Positions 1 through 8,472 of a stretch of 17,972 nucleotides of DNA are shown here, one piece after another. Origin of the DNA: Acanthamoeba sp. SK_2022b (taxonomy: Eukaryota; Discosea; Longamoebia; Acanthamoebidae). The stretch spans positions 1-17,972 of the forward strand of contig JANDJZ010000805.1 of NCBI GenBank assembly GCA_027943245.1, written 5' to 3'. The position numbers and the translations under genes were made by a program. Every line of letters starts with the position of its first letter. The first letter of the stretch is position 1. Below the pieces are notes generated by a model, which saw only the letters and a list, made by a program, of their open reading frames with translations, did not search any database and was not told the origin of the DNA.

Positions 1-80
1 GCAACTGCTCAACCCCCGCGTGTCCCCGCGCTCCTTGGACGGCCGAGACGACGATCCCGAAAGCGAAACGGACGGCGAAG
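1..80 (+). CDS. Candidate internal exon, acidic, partial at window edge
   Basis: An open frame with codons starting at base 2 encodes a short Arg/Asp/Glu-rich stretch ending in DDDPESETDGE and stops at GAAG|GTACAC, a good donor, in phase 1. The next bases (from 81) hold a TA microsatellite and then AG acceptors at 127-128 and 171-172, so an intron of roughly 50-90 bp is likely. The exon starts before the window. It could be an early exon of the zinc-finger gene that follows, or the end of another gene. The evidence is only frame, composition and splice-site quality. Confidence 0.35.
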
Positions 81-90
81 GTACACTCGA

Positions 91-107
91 TATATATATA
101 TATATAT
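91..107. repeat. (TA)n microsatellite in putative intron
   Basis: About eight TA units directly after the GTACAC donor at 81; intronic position fits the exon model. Confidence 0.85.
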
Positions 108-172
108 CGCCACCTCTTCAAGTCGCAGCAGCAGGCCTCTTTTCAAGACCGCTGGATCCCTTGTGCCGGCAG

Positions 173-220
173 CTGCCTTGGCTGCCTTGGCTGCCTTGGC
201 TGCTGCTGCTGCTGCTGCTG
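173..220. repeat. CTGCCTTGG x3 followed by (CTG)7
   Basis: Three exact 9-bp copies (173-199) lead into seven CTG triplets. In the different frames this gives poly-Ala, poly-Leu or Cys runs, so it is length-variable whichever frame is used. It starts right at the AG acceptor at 171-172. Confidence 0.85.
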
Positions 221-687
221 AATCGAGCAACTCTCCACAGAGCTTGGGGATCGGGCCCGATGTCGGCGCCAGGAGCAGGAAAGGCACGCAGCGGCAACGG
301 CAACCACCCCAATGGAGGAACCGCCAGCGCCAGCGCCAGCAGCCACGCCGAAACGGGCCCGAGGTTCCAGGCCCCAGCACGCATCCTCTTCACCTGGACC
401 TCTGTCGCCGGCGCCTGCTCTTCGGGCTCGTGCAAGCGCTTCTTCCCACGCAACAACCCCGCCCCACCCCGAGCCGCAGCAGCGCAGTAGTGGGGATTCC
501 GCGCCAGGAGAGGACACCTACAACGCCTTGCTCTACTACTACGTCCTCCATGAAAAGGAGAGCTCCACTACTGGACAAGCCGAGCAGACGCGCGTCGACG
601 TCTCCGCACGCTGGCATCTGCTCAATAACTTGCTGCCTCCTCCCCCCTCTCGAGAGGGGGGGAGCTAAGGGCGCCTGCCCTGCGGTT

Positions 688-712
688 AAAAAAAAAAAAA
701 AAAAAAAAAAAA
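688..712. repeat. 25-base A tract
   Basis: Uninterrupted run of A after TGCGGTT. No target-site duplication was seen around it, so it is more likely an intronic homopolymer than a retroposition tail. Confidence 0.85.
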
Positions 713-768
713 TACAACATTGGTTCATAAATCGCCACGCCCGGTTGGGAAGAGGATTGATGACAGAG

Positions 769-1351
769 GCTATTGTACTCGCGGATAACAACGCTGCTTT
801 GGCGCAGAGGTGTGCGCGACTGGAGGAGGTAATGGTGTTCCTCAATTAATTAGGCACTGATTTCATGGTGCGGGGGCTTCTCCTGCTGATACGCGCAAAC
901 ATGACAGGAAAATGCCCGACTCTCGGCTGCGGTCTTGCGCATTCGCCGGCTGGTTGGACGATTGGAGAAGGAGAAAAGGTACAACCTTTCGCTCCGCATC
1001 GCCATTTCACGCTTATGGCCACCTTGAGAGCGCCTTCTGGCTCATCTTGGATCCGCCATCACTTTGACCACACACACACACACACACACACACAGCTTCA
1101 TACTAGGGCGTTTATTGCAGTACGAAGGTTGGGAAGCGTCTGACTCGGGGACAGACACAGATTCTAGCTTAGGAGAAGAAGAGGAAGCCGAAGACGAGGA
1201 GGGGGTTGAAATGAGCGAGGATAGCAGCGATGGAGGGCAGTCCGAGTCAGAGCCACCTACCAAGAAGGCCAAGAGAGGCCTCCTTCTTCTTCCCAAGAGA
1301 GACCGACACTTGGCTGGTTGGTTTTTCACCCTCCTGGTGCACGCTTCGTTC

Positions 1352-1399
<48 letters not shown>

Positions 1400-2027
1400 T
1401 ATTTAACCTGTGTGTTGTGGCCAATGCCTCTCACGTACAGGCCCGCGTGGAGAAGAGCCACCAGTCAGCGAGAGTGGTGAGGGAGGATTGTGCATTGCAG
1501 TAGTGAAGAAGAGGCCGTGCAAAAGCAAAGCCCTCGCTAGCTTCAAGTATTGCTGGGTTCGTTGCGTCCGATCGCCTTGTTATATTTCATGTTTATGTGC
1601 AGTTCTTGCTTGACGCGTGACGTTGCACGTGTAGCATCATGCGCCGCTCGATCCCACGTCGCCTTTTACTTGGTGCCAGTTCGTTGATGCCAACAAGAAG
1701 AAGAACAAGAAATGCAGCATACCCGTTCTCAAGACGAAATCCGTCCTCTTCTGTAAGTATCATGAGCAGAGAATGGAGGAACCACTGGACGGTACGCTTG
1801 GCCGGTTGTTCCTTCTCCTATCAAGTTGTTGTTTACACCTGCTACTGGTGCCCATTATAGGTCTGGAAAAGGAAAAGCCACGGACCACCCAAGCCTCTAC
1901 TCTTCGCCAAGCAAACCAATACACAACAACATCACGCAGCAACACAAAGGGCAGTGTTGCACCTGACTACGAGGAAGGTGCCATGCTTGTGATAACGGAG
2001 GACTCTGATGGAGACGAGGAAACGTGA
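769..2027 (+). CDS. Zinc-finger protein with zf-C3Hc3H domain (NSL2/KANL2 or INO80D-like), 3' six exons
   Basis: Splicing six exons (769-828, 908-978, 1096-1316, 1441-1556, 1635-1791, 1861-2027) gives one continuous frame. Every junction is GT-AG and phases agree (0, 2, 1, 0, 1). Introns are 79, 117, 124, 78 and 69 bp. The product begins with a heptad-like coiled coil (NNAALAQRCARLEE then ENARLSAAVLRIRRL), continues with an acidic Ser/Asp/Glu tract and a PPTKKAKR basic patch that could be a nuclear localisation signal, and then a C3H-C3H finger. Its ligands are Cys 1491, 1518, 1551 and His 1638, then Cys 1674, 1713, 1752 and His 1761, with spacing C-x8-C-x10-C-x2-H and C-x12-C-x12-C-x2-H. The second interval of the first finger and the C-x2-H ends match what I know of the 'potential DNA-binding domain' in NSL2 and INO80D, subunits of histone acetyltransferase and chromatin-remodelling complexes. 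The C-terminus is acidic and ends at TGA 2025-2027. The N-terminus and start codon are not fixed. The frame, finger and phases are seen; a chromatin role is inferred from the family. Confidence 0.72.
1069..1094. repeat. (CA)13 microsatellite abutting a splice acceptor
   Basis: Thirteen CA units end in CACAG at 1093-1095, the AG that the reading frame requires as acceptor of the 979-1095 intron. Confidence 0.85.
1352..1399. repeat. (GTCT)12 microsatellite in intron
   Basis: Twelve GTCT units form much of the 1317-1440 intron and also act as its pyrimidine-rich stretch before TCACGTACAG at 1440. Confidence 0.9.
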
Positions 2028-2271
2028 TAGCTCGTGCTTTGCCGACGTCCAGCTAAGCACTGGGAGAGGCTCGTTCAGGCAAGGAGAAAGATGGTGGTGA
2101 TTACGCAGTGATCAAGAAGAAGCACGCCACTAGCGTAATCTTGGGTCTTGCCTCTGGTTCAGGCCAATCTGCACAAACAAAAGAACCCATAACACTTGAT
2201 TAACAACTCTTGGATACGATTAGGCCTAGAAAAGGATCTTGCTGGCCAAGACTTTTGAAAACATGAAAATG
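2028..2271 (+). other. 3' flank / probable 3' UTR with nested stem-loop
   Basis: No frame of note. Two nested inverted repeats are present: GATTACGCAGTG (2099-2110) pairs with 2128-2140 with a one-base bulge, and outside it AGGCAAG (2077-2083) pairs with CTTGCCT (2147-2153). The structure lies 50-126 bases after the stop codon, so it would be in the transcript if the 3' UTR is that long. No clear AATAAA is seen here. Confidence 0.4.
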
Positions 2272-2456
2272 TGACCACAACACCACCACACCACACCACA
2301 ACACAACCACAACATAACCACTACATCCCCACAATTCCCCCCTCAACATCACCTCTTTTCTCACCACAACATCACTATCATTAACACCACTACAATACAA
2401 CAACACCACTACATCATTACCACAACATCACCACAACACCACCACAACCACAACAC
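2272..2456. repeat. CA-type low-complexity satellite
   Basis: Dense CCACAACA, CACCAC and CATCACCAC words, C+A on the plus strand. First block of the satellite field; the shift from the gene flank is abrupt near 2272. Confidence 0.85.
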
Positions 2457-2984
2457 GTTTGGTTCAGTTTGGCCTTAAGCAGTTTGGCCTGAACCAAATT
2501 AGCATCCCTAGTTTGGCACTTGACAACATGTATTGGTCAATCCTTTAACTTTTTATTCACAAATGGAATAAAAACACAGGGTTAGTACCAATGTGCATCA
2601 GGTCTGAGTGATTTTGTGTCGACGTGCCTATTTTGTAGCAAGAAATAGCTCAAAATTTGGTAAAGATTTGTACACTGAGCGAAATTTCTTCTATATACCT
2701 GGTATTGTACCTAAAATATGTACATCTCTGGGCTGGGGTGGAAGAACCAATGTGCATCAGGTCAACACTTCTCTTGTGGTTTTGTGATTGAAGATCTATG
2801 ATGATGATGAAAAAGTGACATCTCTAAATGTAGGTGCCCTTTGGGTCAACTACTTCTTGGTTGAACTGATAGGCACCAGGTCAACACACCTCTTGTGGTT
2901 TTAAAAAGGTAAGGTGGTGAATAAGTGAATGGGATCCCTTGGGTCATGCATTTGGGTTAGTTAAAAAGTGACTTTTTTTATTGG
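2457..2984. other. Unique island with internal degenerate repeats, no gene seen
   Basis: About 530 bp of AT-richer sequence with no convincing open frame. It contains an 18-bp exact direct repeat (ACCAATGTGCATCAGGTC at 2587-2604 and 2746-2763), a 26-bp near-identical repeat (2758-2783 and 2877-2902), and a short GGTTCAG/CTGAACC inverted repeat at its left end (2461-2495). It looks like remains of a tandemly duplicated unit of 120-160 bp from an unidentified repeat. Confidence 0.5.
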
Positions 2985-3048
2985 AATGCTGATGGAGCCT
3001 GGACTACCACTTTCCCTACTCAAGAAAACGCCAAGTGGACAGGTACAA
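2985..3048 (+). pseudogene. Small fragment of copia RT C-terminal end
   Basis: The translation reads LMEPGLPLSLLKKTPSGQ, closely resembling the PMEPSLQLPTLKKTPLEF segment near the end of the RT frame at 10869-12092 and the equivalent place in the decayed copy near 4830-4890. Only about 60 bp can be matched. It lies at the right end of the unique island and is followed within about 50 bp by satellite. Confidence 0.55.
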
Positions 3049-3090
3049 CCTTCAACAATGTGCTCACCCAAGAGACGTGGTTTGGTTGTG

Positions 3091-3381
3091 CAAAACACCA
3101 TCACCATCACCACAACATTACCACACCACACCCCTGCCACAAAACCACAACATCATCACACCACCACTATCCCATAAACACCACCCCAACACCACCACAC
3201 TACTCCACAACAGCACCACCCACAACACCACTACACCTCCACAACACCATCACAACACCACCACAACATCATTATCACTACACCACAACACCACAACATC
3301 ACCAGATCACCACCACAACACCACAACAACACCACCACATCACCACACCAGCACCACAATATCACCCAAACAACCACAACA
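3091..3381. repeat. CA-type satellite block
   Basis: CAC/CAA/CAT word satellite, plus strand C+A. It ends where homology to copia integrase begins at 3382. Open frames here are Thr/His/Pro-rich artefacts. Confidence 0.85.
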
Positions 3382-4930
3382 GATGTAGTTTGAGAAAACT
3401 ACTTACTCAACCAGCTTCACCACCACTATGGACACATAGGCAAGACACATCTACATGCCCTGGTCAAGTCACTTGGGCTGGTACATGCTGGAGGAGCACT
3501 CTCACAGTGTGACATGTGCACAACCAGACCCTCAAGTGGGTCCACACTGTGTGGACCACTACCAGTGTATCAATAAGATGAGGTAGATCATACTGGCTGA
3601 GTCAATCAGGCATTTTCTTGAGTCAGCAGGCATTGATTGATGATACAGAGTGCTGTGGAGCAATCAAGGGCAAGTACATGAGTGCCGCAGTCCCACACAA
3701 CCTAGTTGAGAAGCCAACGACTTCAACACCCCACTCAGCTGGTGGTCCAGCAAGAACAGATTGCATGCAGATATCAGTCATCTACACAGGTTTGGTCAAT
3801 GCGTTGAGGTACTCACCAACCCAGTGGGCAGATATAAGCTTGCAGATCAAACGCACCTTGTAATCTACCTTGGCCCAGCATGAGCAGATGCCTGATTGAG
3901 AATAAAGTGTTGGATATGAGATGACAAGCAGCCTCAACCACACAGAGGACGTGATCCCATCAGACAAAGAGCTAAGTGATGGAGGATGCAAGACAACCAG
4001 CAAGAAGAAGCCCAGCAAAACTGTGGTGCAACAGGATGGCAAGAGAAGACAAGCTGTATCAGGACAAGGACAGTGTGAAGGTCCCATAGACATATGCTGA
4101 AGGTGTCACCTCACTGCATGCTGAAGACTGGAAAGCTGCCATGTGTGATGAGTACAACACAATATTATGGCAAATGGTACATTCAAACTGGTTCCCCCAC
4201 CAGCAGGGAGGAAGATCATTGACACCAAGTGGCTGTTCAAGATCAAATTACATGTGGACAGCTTGATTGACTGGTTCAAGGCCCACTGGATAGATTATCA
4301 AGTACACTTTAATGAAACCTTTTCACCTCAAGAATGACTCAAGCACCTACAGCTACTCATTGCAATAGCAGTACAGGTCGGTTATGCAATCCATAAGGTG
4401 GAAACCATGGCGTTTCTCAATGCCACTCTTCCCAAGGAGAACTACATGCATCAACCCAAGGGTTTCATGGACAAGGGGTGATTGGAATACATCTGTCTCC
4501 TGCAAGTGTGGAACCAGTCACTCAATCCGCACCTATGTACATAAGGATTCATGCCAACACGCTGACCCATGCAGCTACATTAGGTGTGAAGGTAAGCACA
4601 CAACCTTCATAGCAGTCTACATCAATGACTACGTCATCTACATGCCAGAATGATCCATGCCTGGCATCAAGAAAGTGCAGTTCAAAAATGATTGACCTAG
4701 GCATCACAACTTCAATCCTGTCACTCAAATTAATCCACAACAACAAACAGGTCAATACTACAACATCAAGCAGGCAAGATAAGAGAGCTACTGCATGATT
4801 TTGGATTTATGGCTTCAAAGGCTGTTGGCATGCTGATGGAACCTATGGCCTCCAGCTTCCTACACTTGAGAAGACGCCACCAGAGTTCATTGGCGTCCTG
4901 TACTGGCTGTGGGGCAGCTCAACTCAACTA
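3382..4930 (+). pseudogene. Decayed Ty1/copia fragment: integrase to reverse transcriptase
   Basis: The order is colinear with the family: GAG-pre-integrase/IN from 3382 (matching, in sense, the minus-strand element near 14330 downward), IN core to about 3760, linker, then RT from about 4120. Recognisable RT pieces are NGTFKLVPPPAGRKIIDTKWL near 4170-4240 with frame breaks, NATLPKENYMHQP near 4417-4455, and VYINDYVIYMPE at 4615-4650. Many frameshifts, stops and deletions are present, including loss of the SLYGLKQAP box near 4500. The copy ends at CAACTCAACTACA (4918-4930), the same place in RT where the better copy reads QLNYIA (about 12061), and satellite follows at once. There is no LTR at either end. 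Confidence 0.8.
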
Positions 4931-5255
4931 CAACACCACAACACCATCACCACAACAACACCACCACCACAACACCACAACAACACCACAACACCATTAC
5001 ACCACACCAATACCACCACAACATGGTGGTGATGTTGTGATCACTACAAAATCATCACAACAAAGATACCACCACAACATCAACAGCATCGCCACAGCAT
5101 CACCTCAGCATCACCACAATCACCACATCATCACACCATAAAAACCACCACAACATCACCACAACATCACCACAACATAAAATACCACCACAACATCACC
5201 ACAACATCACCACAGCATAACCACAACATCACCACCACAACCACAACATCATCAC
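4931..5255. repeat. CA-type satellite block
   Basis: CAC/CAA/CAT satellite with 11-bp periodicity of CATCACCACAA in 5148-5245. One short GT interruption at 5023-5040. Confidence 0.85.
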
Positions 5256-5480
5256 TGTTGTGAGTTACCTAATAAGGTACTCTAATCAACAGTCACTCTG
5301 GAACACCAAATGAGGTAGGACTTAATGAGCTCATAGCACATTAAGGCATGCCTTAAGTTTAGGAGTTATGTTGTAGTACAACTGTCTACAACAATATATT
5401 CAGCAGTAATAAAACCAGAGAGAACCCTGTTCTCTCTCACTTCACACTTTACTCTTCACCACAAAGCGTACATCACAACA
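5256..5480 (+). mobile_element. Solo copia-family LTR (225 bp)
   Basis: Starts TGTTGTGAG and ends ACATCACAACA, so the termini form an 8-bp inverted repeat TGTTGTGA/TCACAACA. Flanking bases are ATCAC at 5251-5255 and ATCAC at 5481-5485, a perfect 5-bp target-site duplication, though the surrounding satellite makes a chance match possible. Inside are a 16-bp palindrome (5341-5356), a TATA-like AATATATT (5393-5400), AATAAA (5408-5413) and a 9-bp stem hairpin (5417-5437). No internal region remains, as expected from LTR-LTR recombination. Confidence 0.85.
5417..5437 (+). promoter_or_regulatory. Conserved LTR hairpin after AATAAA
   Basis: AGAGAGAAC, loop CCT, GTTCTCTCT: nine pairs, four bases after AATAAA. 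In the divergent LTR at 6692-6712 three bases of the left arm differ and all three partners have changed with them. Suggests a structured RNA element at the LTR 3' end. Confidence 0.6.
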
Positions 5481-6421
5481 ATCACAACATCAAATACCAT
5501 GTCACAACACCAACATCACCACCATATCACAACAACAACACCACAACAAGAACACCACAACAACGATACCACCCAACAACAGAACCACCACCACAACAAC
5601 ACCACCAACCCCACAACAACAGCACAGCACAAAAACACTACAAAAACACCACAACACCACACCGCACCACACCATCGCCACAACAACACCACACCATCAC
5701 CACACCATCACTCTAACATCATCACAACACCACCACAACACCACCATACCACACCACCACAGCACCACCACACCATACCACCACAACAACAACACCACAA
5801 CAACACCACAACACCAGTACACCACTACACCACTACAACACCACCACCACCACACCACTACACCACACCACCACCACAACAGCACCAGCACAACAACACG
5901 ACAGCACCACCACAATAACACCACAGCACCATCACCACAACACCACACCACCACTACAACACCAGACATATCACCACAACATAACCACAATACCATAACA
6001 CCACCACATCACCACAACACACCACCACAACACCACCACAACAACCCACACCACCACATCACCAACACACTACTACAACACCACACCATCACCTCAACAA
6101 CCACAGCACACCATCAATCACCACAACACCACTACTCCCCAACAACATCACCACACCACAACACCACACCACCATCACCACACCACCACCACAACACCAC
6201 CACCATATCACCACCCCAACACCATCACATCACCACACCACACCACCACAACACCACCCCACAACACCACTCCACAACACCATCACAGCAACACCACCAC
6301 AACACCACAACATCACAACATCACACCATCACCACAACAACACCACATCCACAACATCACAACAACAAACACCACCACAACACCACCACAACACTACAAC
6401 ATAACCACCACGACACTACAG
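5481..6421. repeat. CA-type satellite block
   Basis: About 940 bp of CAC/CAA/CAT satellite, plus strand C+A, ending at a polarity switch (ACTACAGCTGTTGTGG) near 6421. It encodes no credible protein. Confidence 0.85.
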
Positions 6422-6550
6422 CTGTTGTGGTAATGGTGTAGTGATGTTGTTGTGGTAATGGTGTGGTGATGTTGTTGTGGTGTTGTTGTGGTGATGTTGT
6501 GGTGGTGCAGTAATGTTGTACAGCACACCAATGGTGTAATGATGCTGTGG
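6422..6550. repeat. GT-type satellite block
   Basis: Same satellite in reverse polarity (GTGGTGATGTTGT words) up to the divergent LTR. Confidence 0.8.
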
Positions 6551-6756
6551 TGTGATCTCTAATTCTCTAATTCTTAGAGAACTCTAAGCAACAGTTACCC
6601 TGGAACACCAAATCCAAAATGAGGTAGGCCTGAATGAGCTAGAAGAACATTAAGGCATAGCTACTGTCTGCAACAATGCATCAATAAAACCAGAAAAGAC
6701 CCTGTCTTTTCTCACTTCTTTCCTTGCTCTCCACCACACAAGCGTGCGTCATAACA
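6551..6756 (+). mobile_element. Divergent, older solo LTR of the same family
   Basis: Aligns along its length with the 225-bp LTR: CAACAGTTACCCTGGAACACCAAAT, GAGGTAGGCCTGAATGAGCT, CATTAAGGCAT, CTGCAACAATGCATCAATAAAA and GCGTCATAACA correspond to LTR segments in order, but with many substitutions and a deletion of part of the palindrome region. AATAAA is kept. Its hairpin (6692-6712) is kept as a perfect nine-pair stem with a different sequence. No clear target duplication; the exact 5' end is uncertain by several bases. Confidence 0.75.
6692..6712 (+). promoter_or_regulatory. Covariant copy of the LTR hairpin
   Basis: AGAAAAGAC, loop CCT, GTCTTTTCT: nine perfect pairs with compensatory changes relative to 5417-5437. 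Confidence 0.6.
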
Positions 6757-7007
6757 GTGTTGTGGTAGTGTTATAGTATTGTTGTGGTGTTGTTGTGGTG
6801 TTGGTTTGGTCTGGTGTTGTGGTGGTGTTGTGCTGCTGTGAAAGAAATCTTATGGTTGTTGTGTGGTGCTGTTAGGGTGCGGTGGTGATGTTGTGGTCAT
6901 GTGTTGTGGGGTGATGCAGTTGCCAATAGTTGATGTTACGTTGTGGATAAGGTAGTGGATCATGTAGTGCATGTTGTAGGCGCATGTTGTGGGGCATGTT
7001 GTGGGTC
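6757..7007. repeat. GT-type satellite with an unassigned island
   Basis: GT satellite at 6757-6900, then about 100 bp of less regular sequence (6905-7007) with repeated GCATGTTGTGG words and GGGGCATGTTGTGGGTCATACC, which resembles the PPT/LTR start of the family (GGGGCATGTTGTGAGTTACC at 12701) but is too short to call. Confidence 0.6.
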
Positions 7008-7729
7008 ATACCAGCACAACACCACAACACTGTAACACCACCACACCACAACATCACCACCACACCACCACATACCACACCACAACACCACAACACCACG
7101 ACACCACCACGACACCACAACACCACCACACCACCACACTACACAACCACAACACCACACCACACCACCACAATACCACCACACCACACCACACCACACC
7201 ACACCACACCACACCACACCACACCACACCACACCACACCACACCACACCATCATCACACCACACCCACACCACACCGCACCACACCGCACCGCACCACA
7301 CCACACCACACCACACCACACCACACCACACCACACCACACCACACCACACCACACCACACCACACCACACCACACCACACCACACCACACCATCACCAT
7401 CACCATCACCAACCACCACACCACCACACCATCACAACAACACCACCGCCACCACAACACCACCACAACACCACAACACCTCCACACCACCACACCACCA
7501 CAACATCACCATCACAACACCACCACAACACCACACAACACCACCACAACACCACCACAACACCATCACACCACCACATCACCACCACAACACCACAACA
7601 TCACCACAACACCACAACACCATGTGCTTGAAAACATCACCACAATACCACCACATTATCAACACAACATCATCATAACATCATAGCAACAGCATAACAA
7701 CACCACACCTTCACCAGAACATCATCACA
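7008..7729. repeat. CA-type satellite with two (CCACA)n pentamer arrays
   Basis: After a switch to C+A polarity near 7008 the block holds near-pure CCACA pentamers at 7178-7251 and 7270-7393 with a few CCGCA variants at 7277-7296, then 8/11-bp type satellite to 7729. Frames on both strands are long only because the 5-mer and triplet words avoid stops. Confidence 0.85.
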
Positions 7730-7954
7730 CTGTTGTTAGTTACCTAATTAGGTACTCTCAGCAACAGTCACTCTGGAACACCATATGAGGTAGGACTTAA
7801 TGAGCTCCTAGCACATCAAGGCATGCCTTAAGTTTTAGGAGTTATGTTGTAGTACAACTGTCTACAACAATATATTCAACAGCAATAAAACAAGAAAGAA
7901 CCCTGTTTGTTATCACTTCATACTCTTCACACACACACAGCGTCCTTCACAACA
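7730..7954 (+). mobile_element. Solo copia-family LTR (225 bp), moderately diverged
   Basis: Starts TGTTGTTAG and ends CCTTCACAACA; the whole length aligns with the solo LTR at 5256. Flanks CACAC (7725-7729) and AACAC (7955-7959) differ by one base, so a target duplication is possible but not proven. The palindrome is one base off (7816-7831) and the hairpin is partly broken. Confidence 0.8.
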
Positions 7955-8384
7955 AACACTACCACAACACCATCACCACAACACCACACTACCACACTAT
8001 TACCACAACATCACTAAAACATCACCACAACCTTACCACAACATTACCACAACAACACCACAACACCACAACACCACAACACCACAACACCACAAAACCA
8101 CAACTCCACAACACCACCGCAAAACACCACCACCACAACACCACCACAACATCACCACACCACCACACCACCACCACACCATCACAACCACTACCCACAA
8201 CCACAACATCATCACCACCACACCACCACAATATCACACCAACACCACCACAACACCACCACAACACTACAACATCACCACACCACCACACCACCACCAC
8301 AACAACACCACAACAACACCACCACAACACCACCATACCATTGTTGTTAACGCCACCACTACACCACCACAACATCACCATCAC
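7955..8384. repeat. CA-type satellite block
   Basis: CAC/CAA/CAT satellite up to a switch at ACCATCACTGGTGG near 8385. Confidence 0.85.
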
Positions 8385-8472
8385 TGGTGGTTTTAGTAGT
8401 AGTGTAGTTCTGGTGTGGTGGTGTTGTTGTGGTGATGTTGTGAGGGTGTGGTGTTTGTGAGGATATTGACAC

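Larger units (their letters stand above)
129..766 (+). other. Probable 5' exon region of the zinc-finger gene, junctions unresolved
   Basis: This GC-rich stretch has three overlapping plus-strand open frames and at least part of it should be coding. One frame is open from about 173 to 849 and runs directly into the coiled-coil exon. A second, from an ATG at 260, starts MSAPGAGKARSG and is Gly/Ser/Ala-rich. A third (312-668) has Pro/Ala/Ser-rich disorder with TPKRARG and then a more globular piece with NALLYYYVLHEKE and ARWHLLNNLL. All look like disordered N-termini of nuclear proteins, so composition alone does not choose. A possible intron runs from GTTAAA at 685 to AG at 768 and would contain the 25-base A tract. 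A transcript is needed to decide. Confidence 0.3.

Noticed and set aside
688..712. Poly-A tail of a processed retroposition
   Set aside because: No target-site duplication, and the frame on its 3' side continues as an exon of the same gene model.
865..1143. 92-residue plus-strand frame across 865-1143
   Set aside because: It reads through two introns and the CA microsatellite in a frame different from the exon frame at 908-978.
1773..2027. Separate small gene starting MEEPLDGTLGRLF
   Set aside because: Its first half lies across a well-supported intron (1792-1860); the 3' half is the last exon of the zinc-finger gene in matching phase.
6984..7678. Two long overlapping Thr/His-rich plus-strand open frames
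   Set aside because: They are stop-free only because the satellite words CAC, CAA, CCA and ACA contain no stops in any frame; all three frames give similar low-complexity peptides, with no start context or domain.
7008..7729. CRISPR-like or clustered repeat array
   Set aside because: Periods are 5, 8 and 11 bp with no unique spacers; eukaryotic context.
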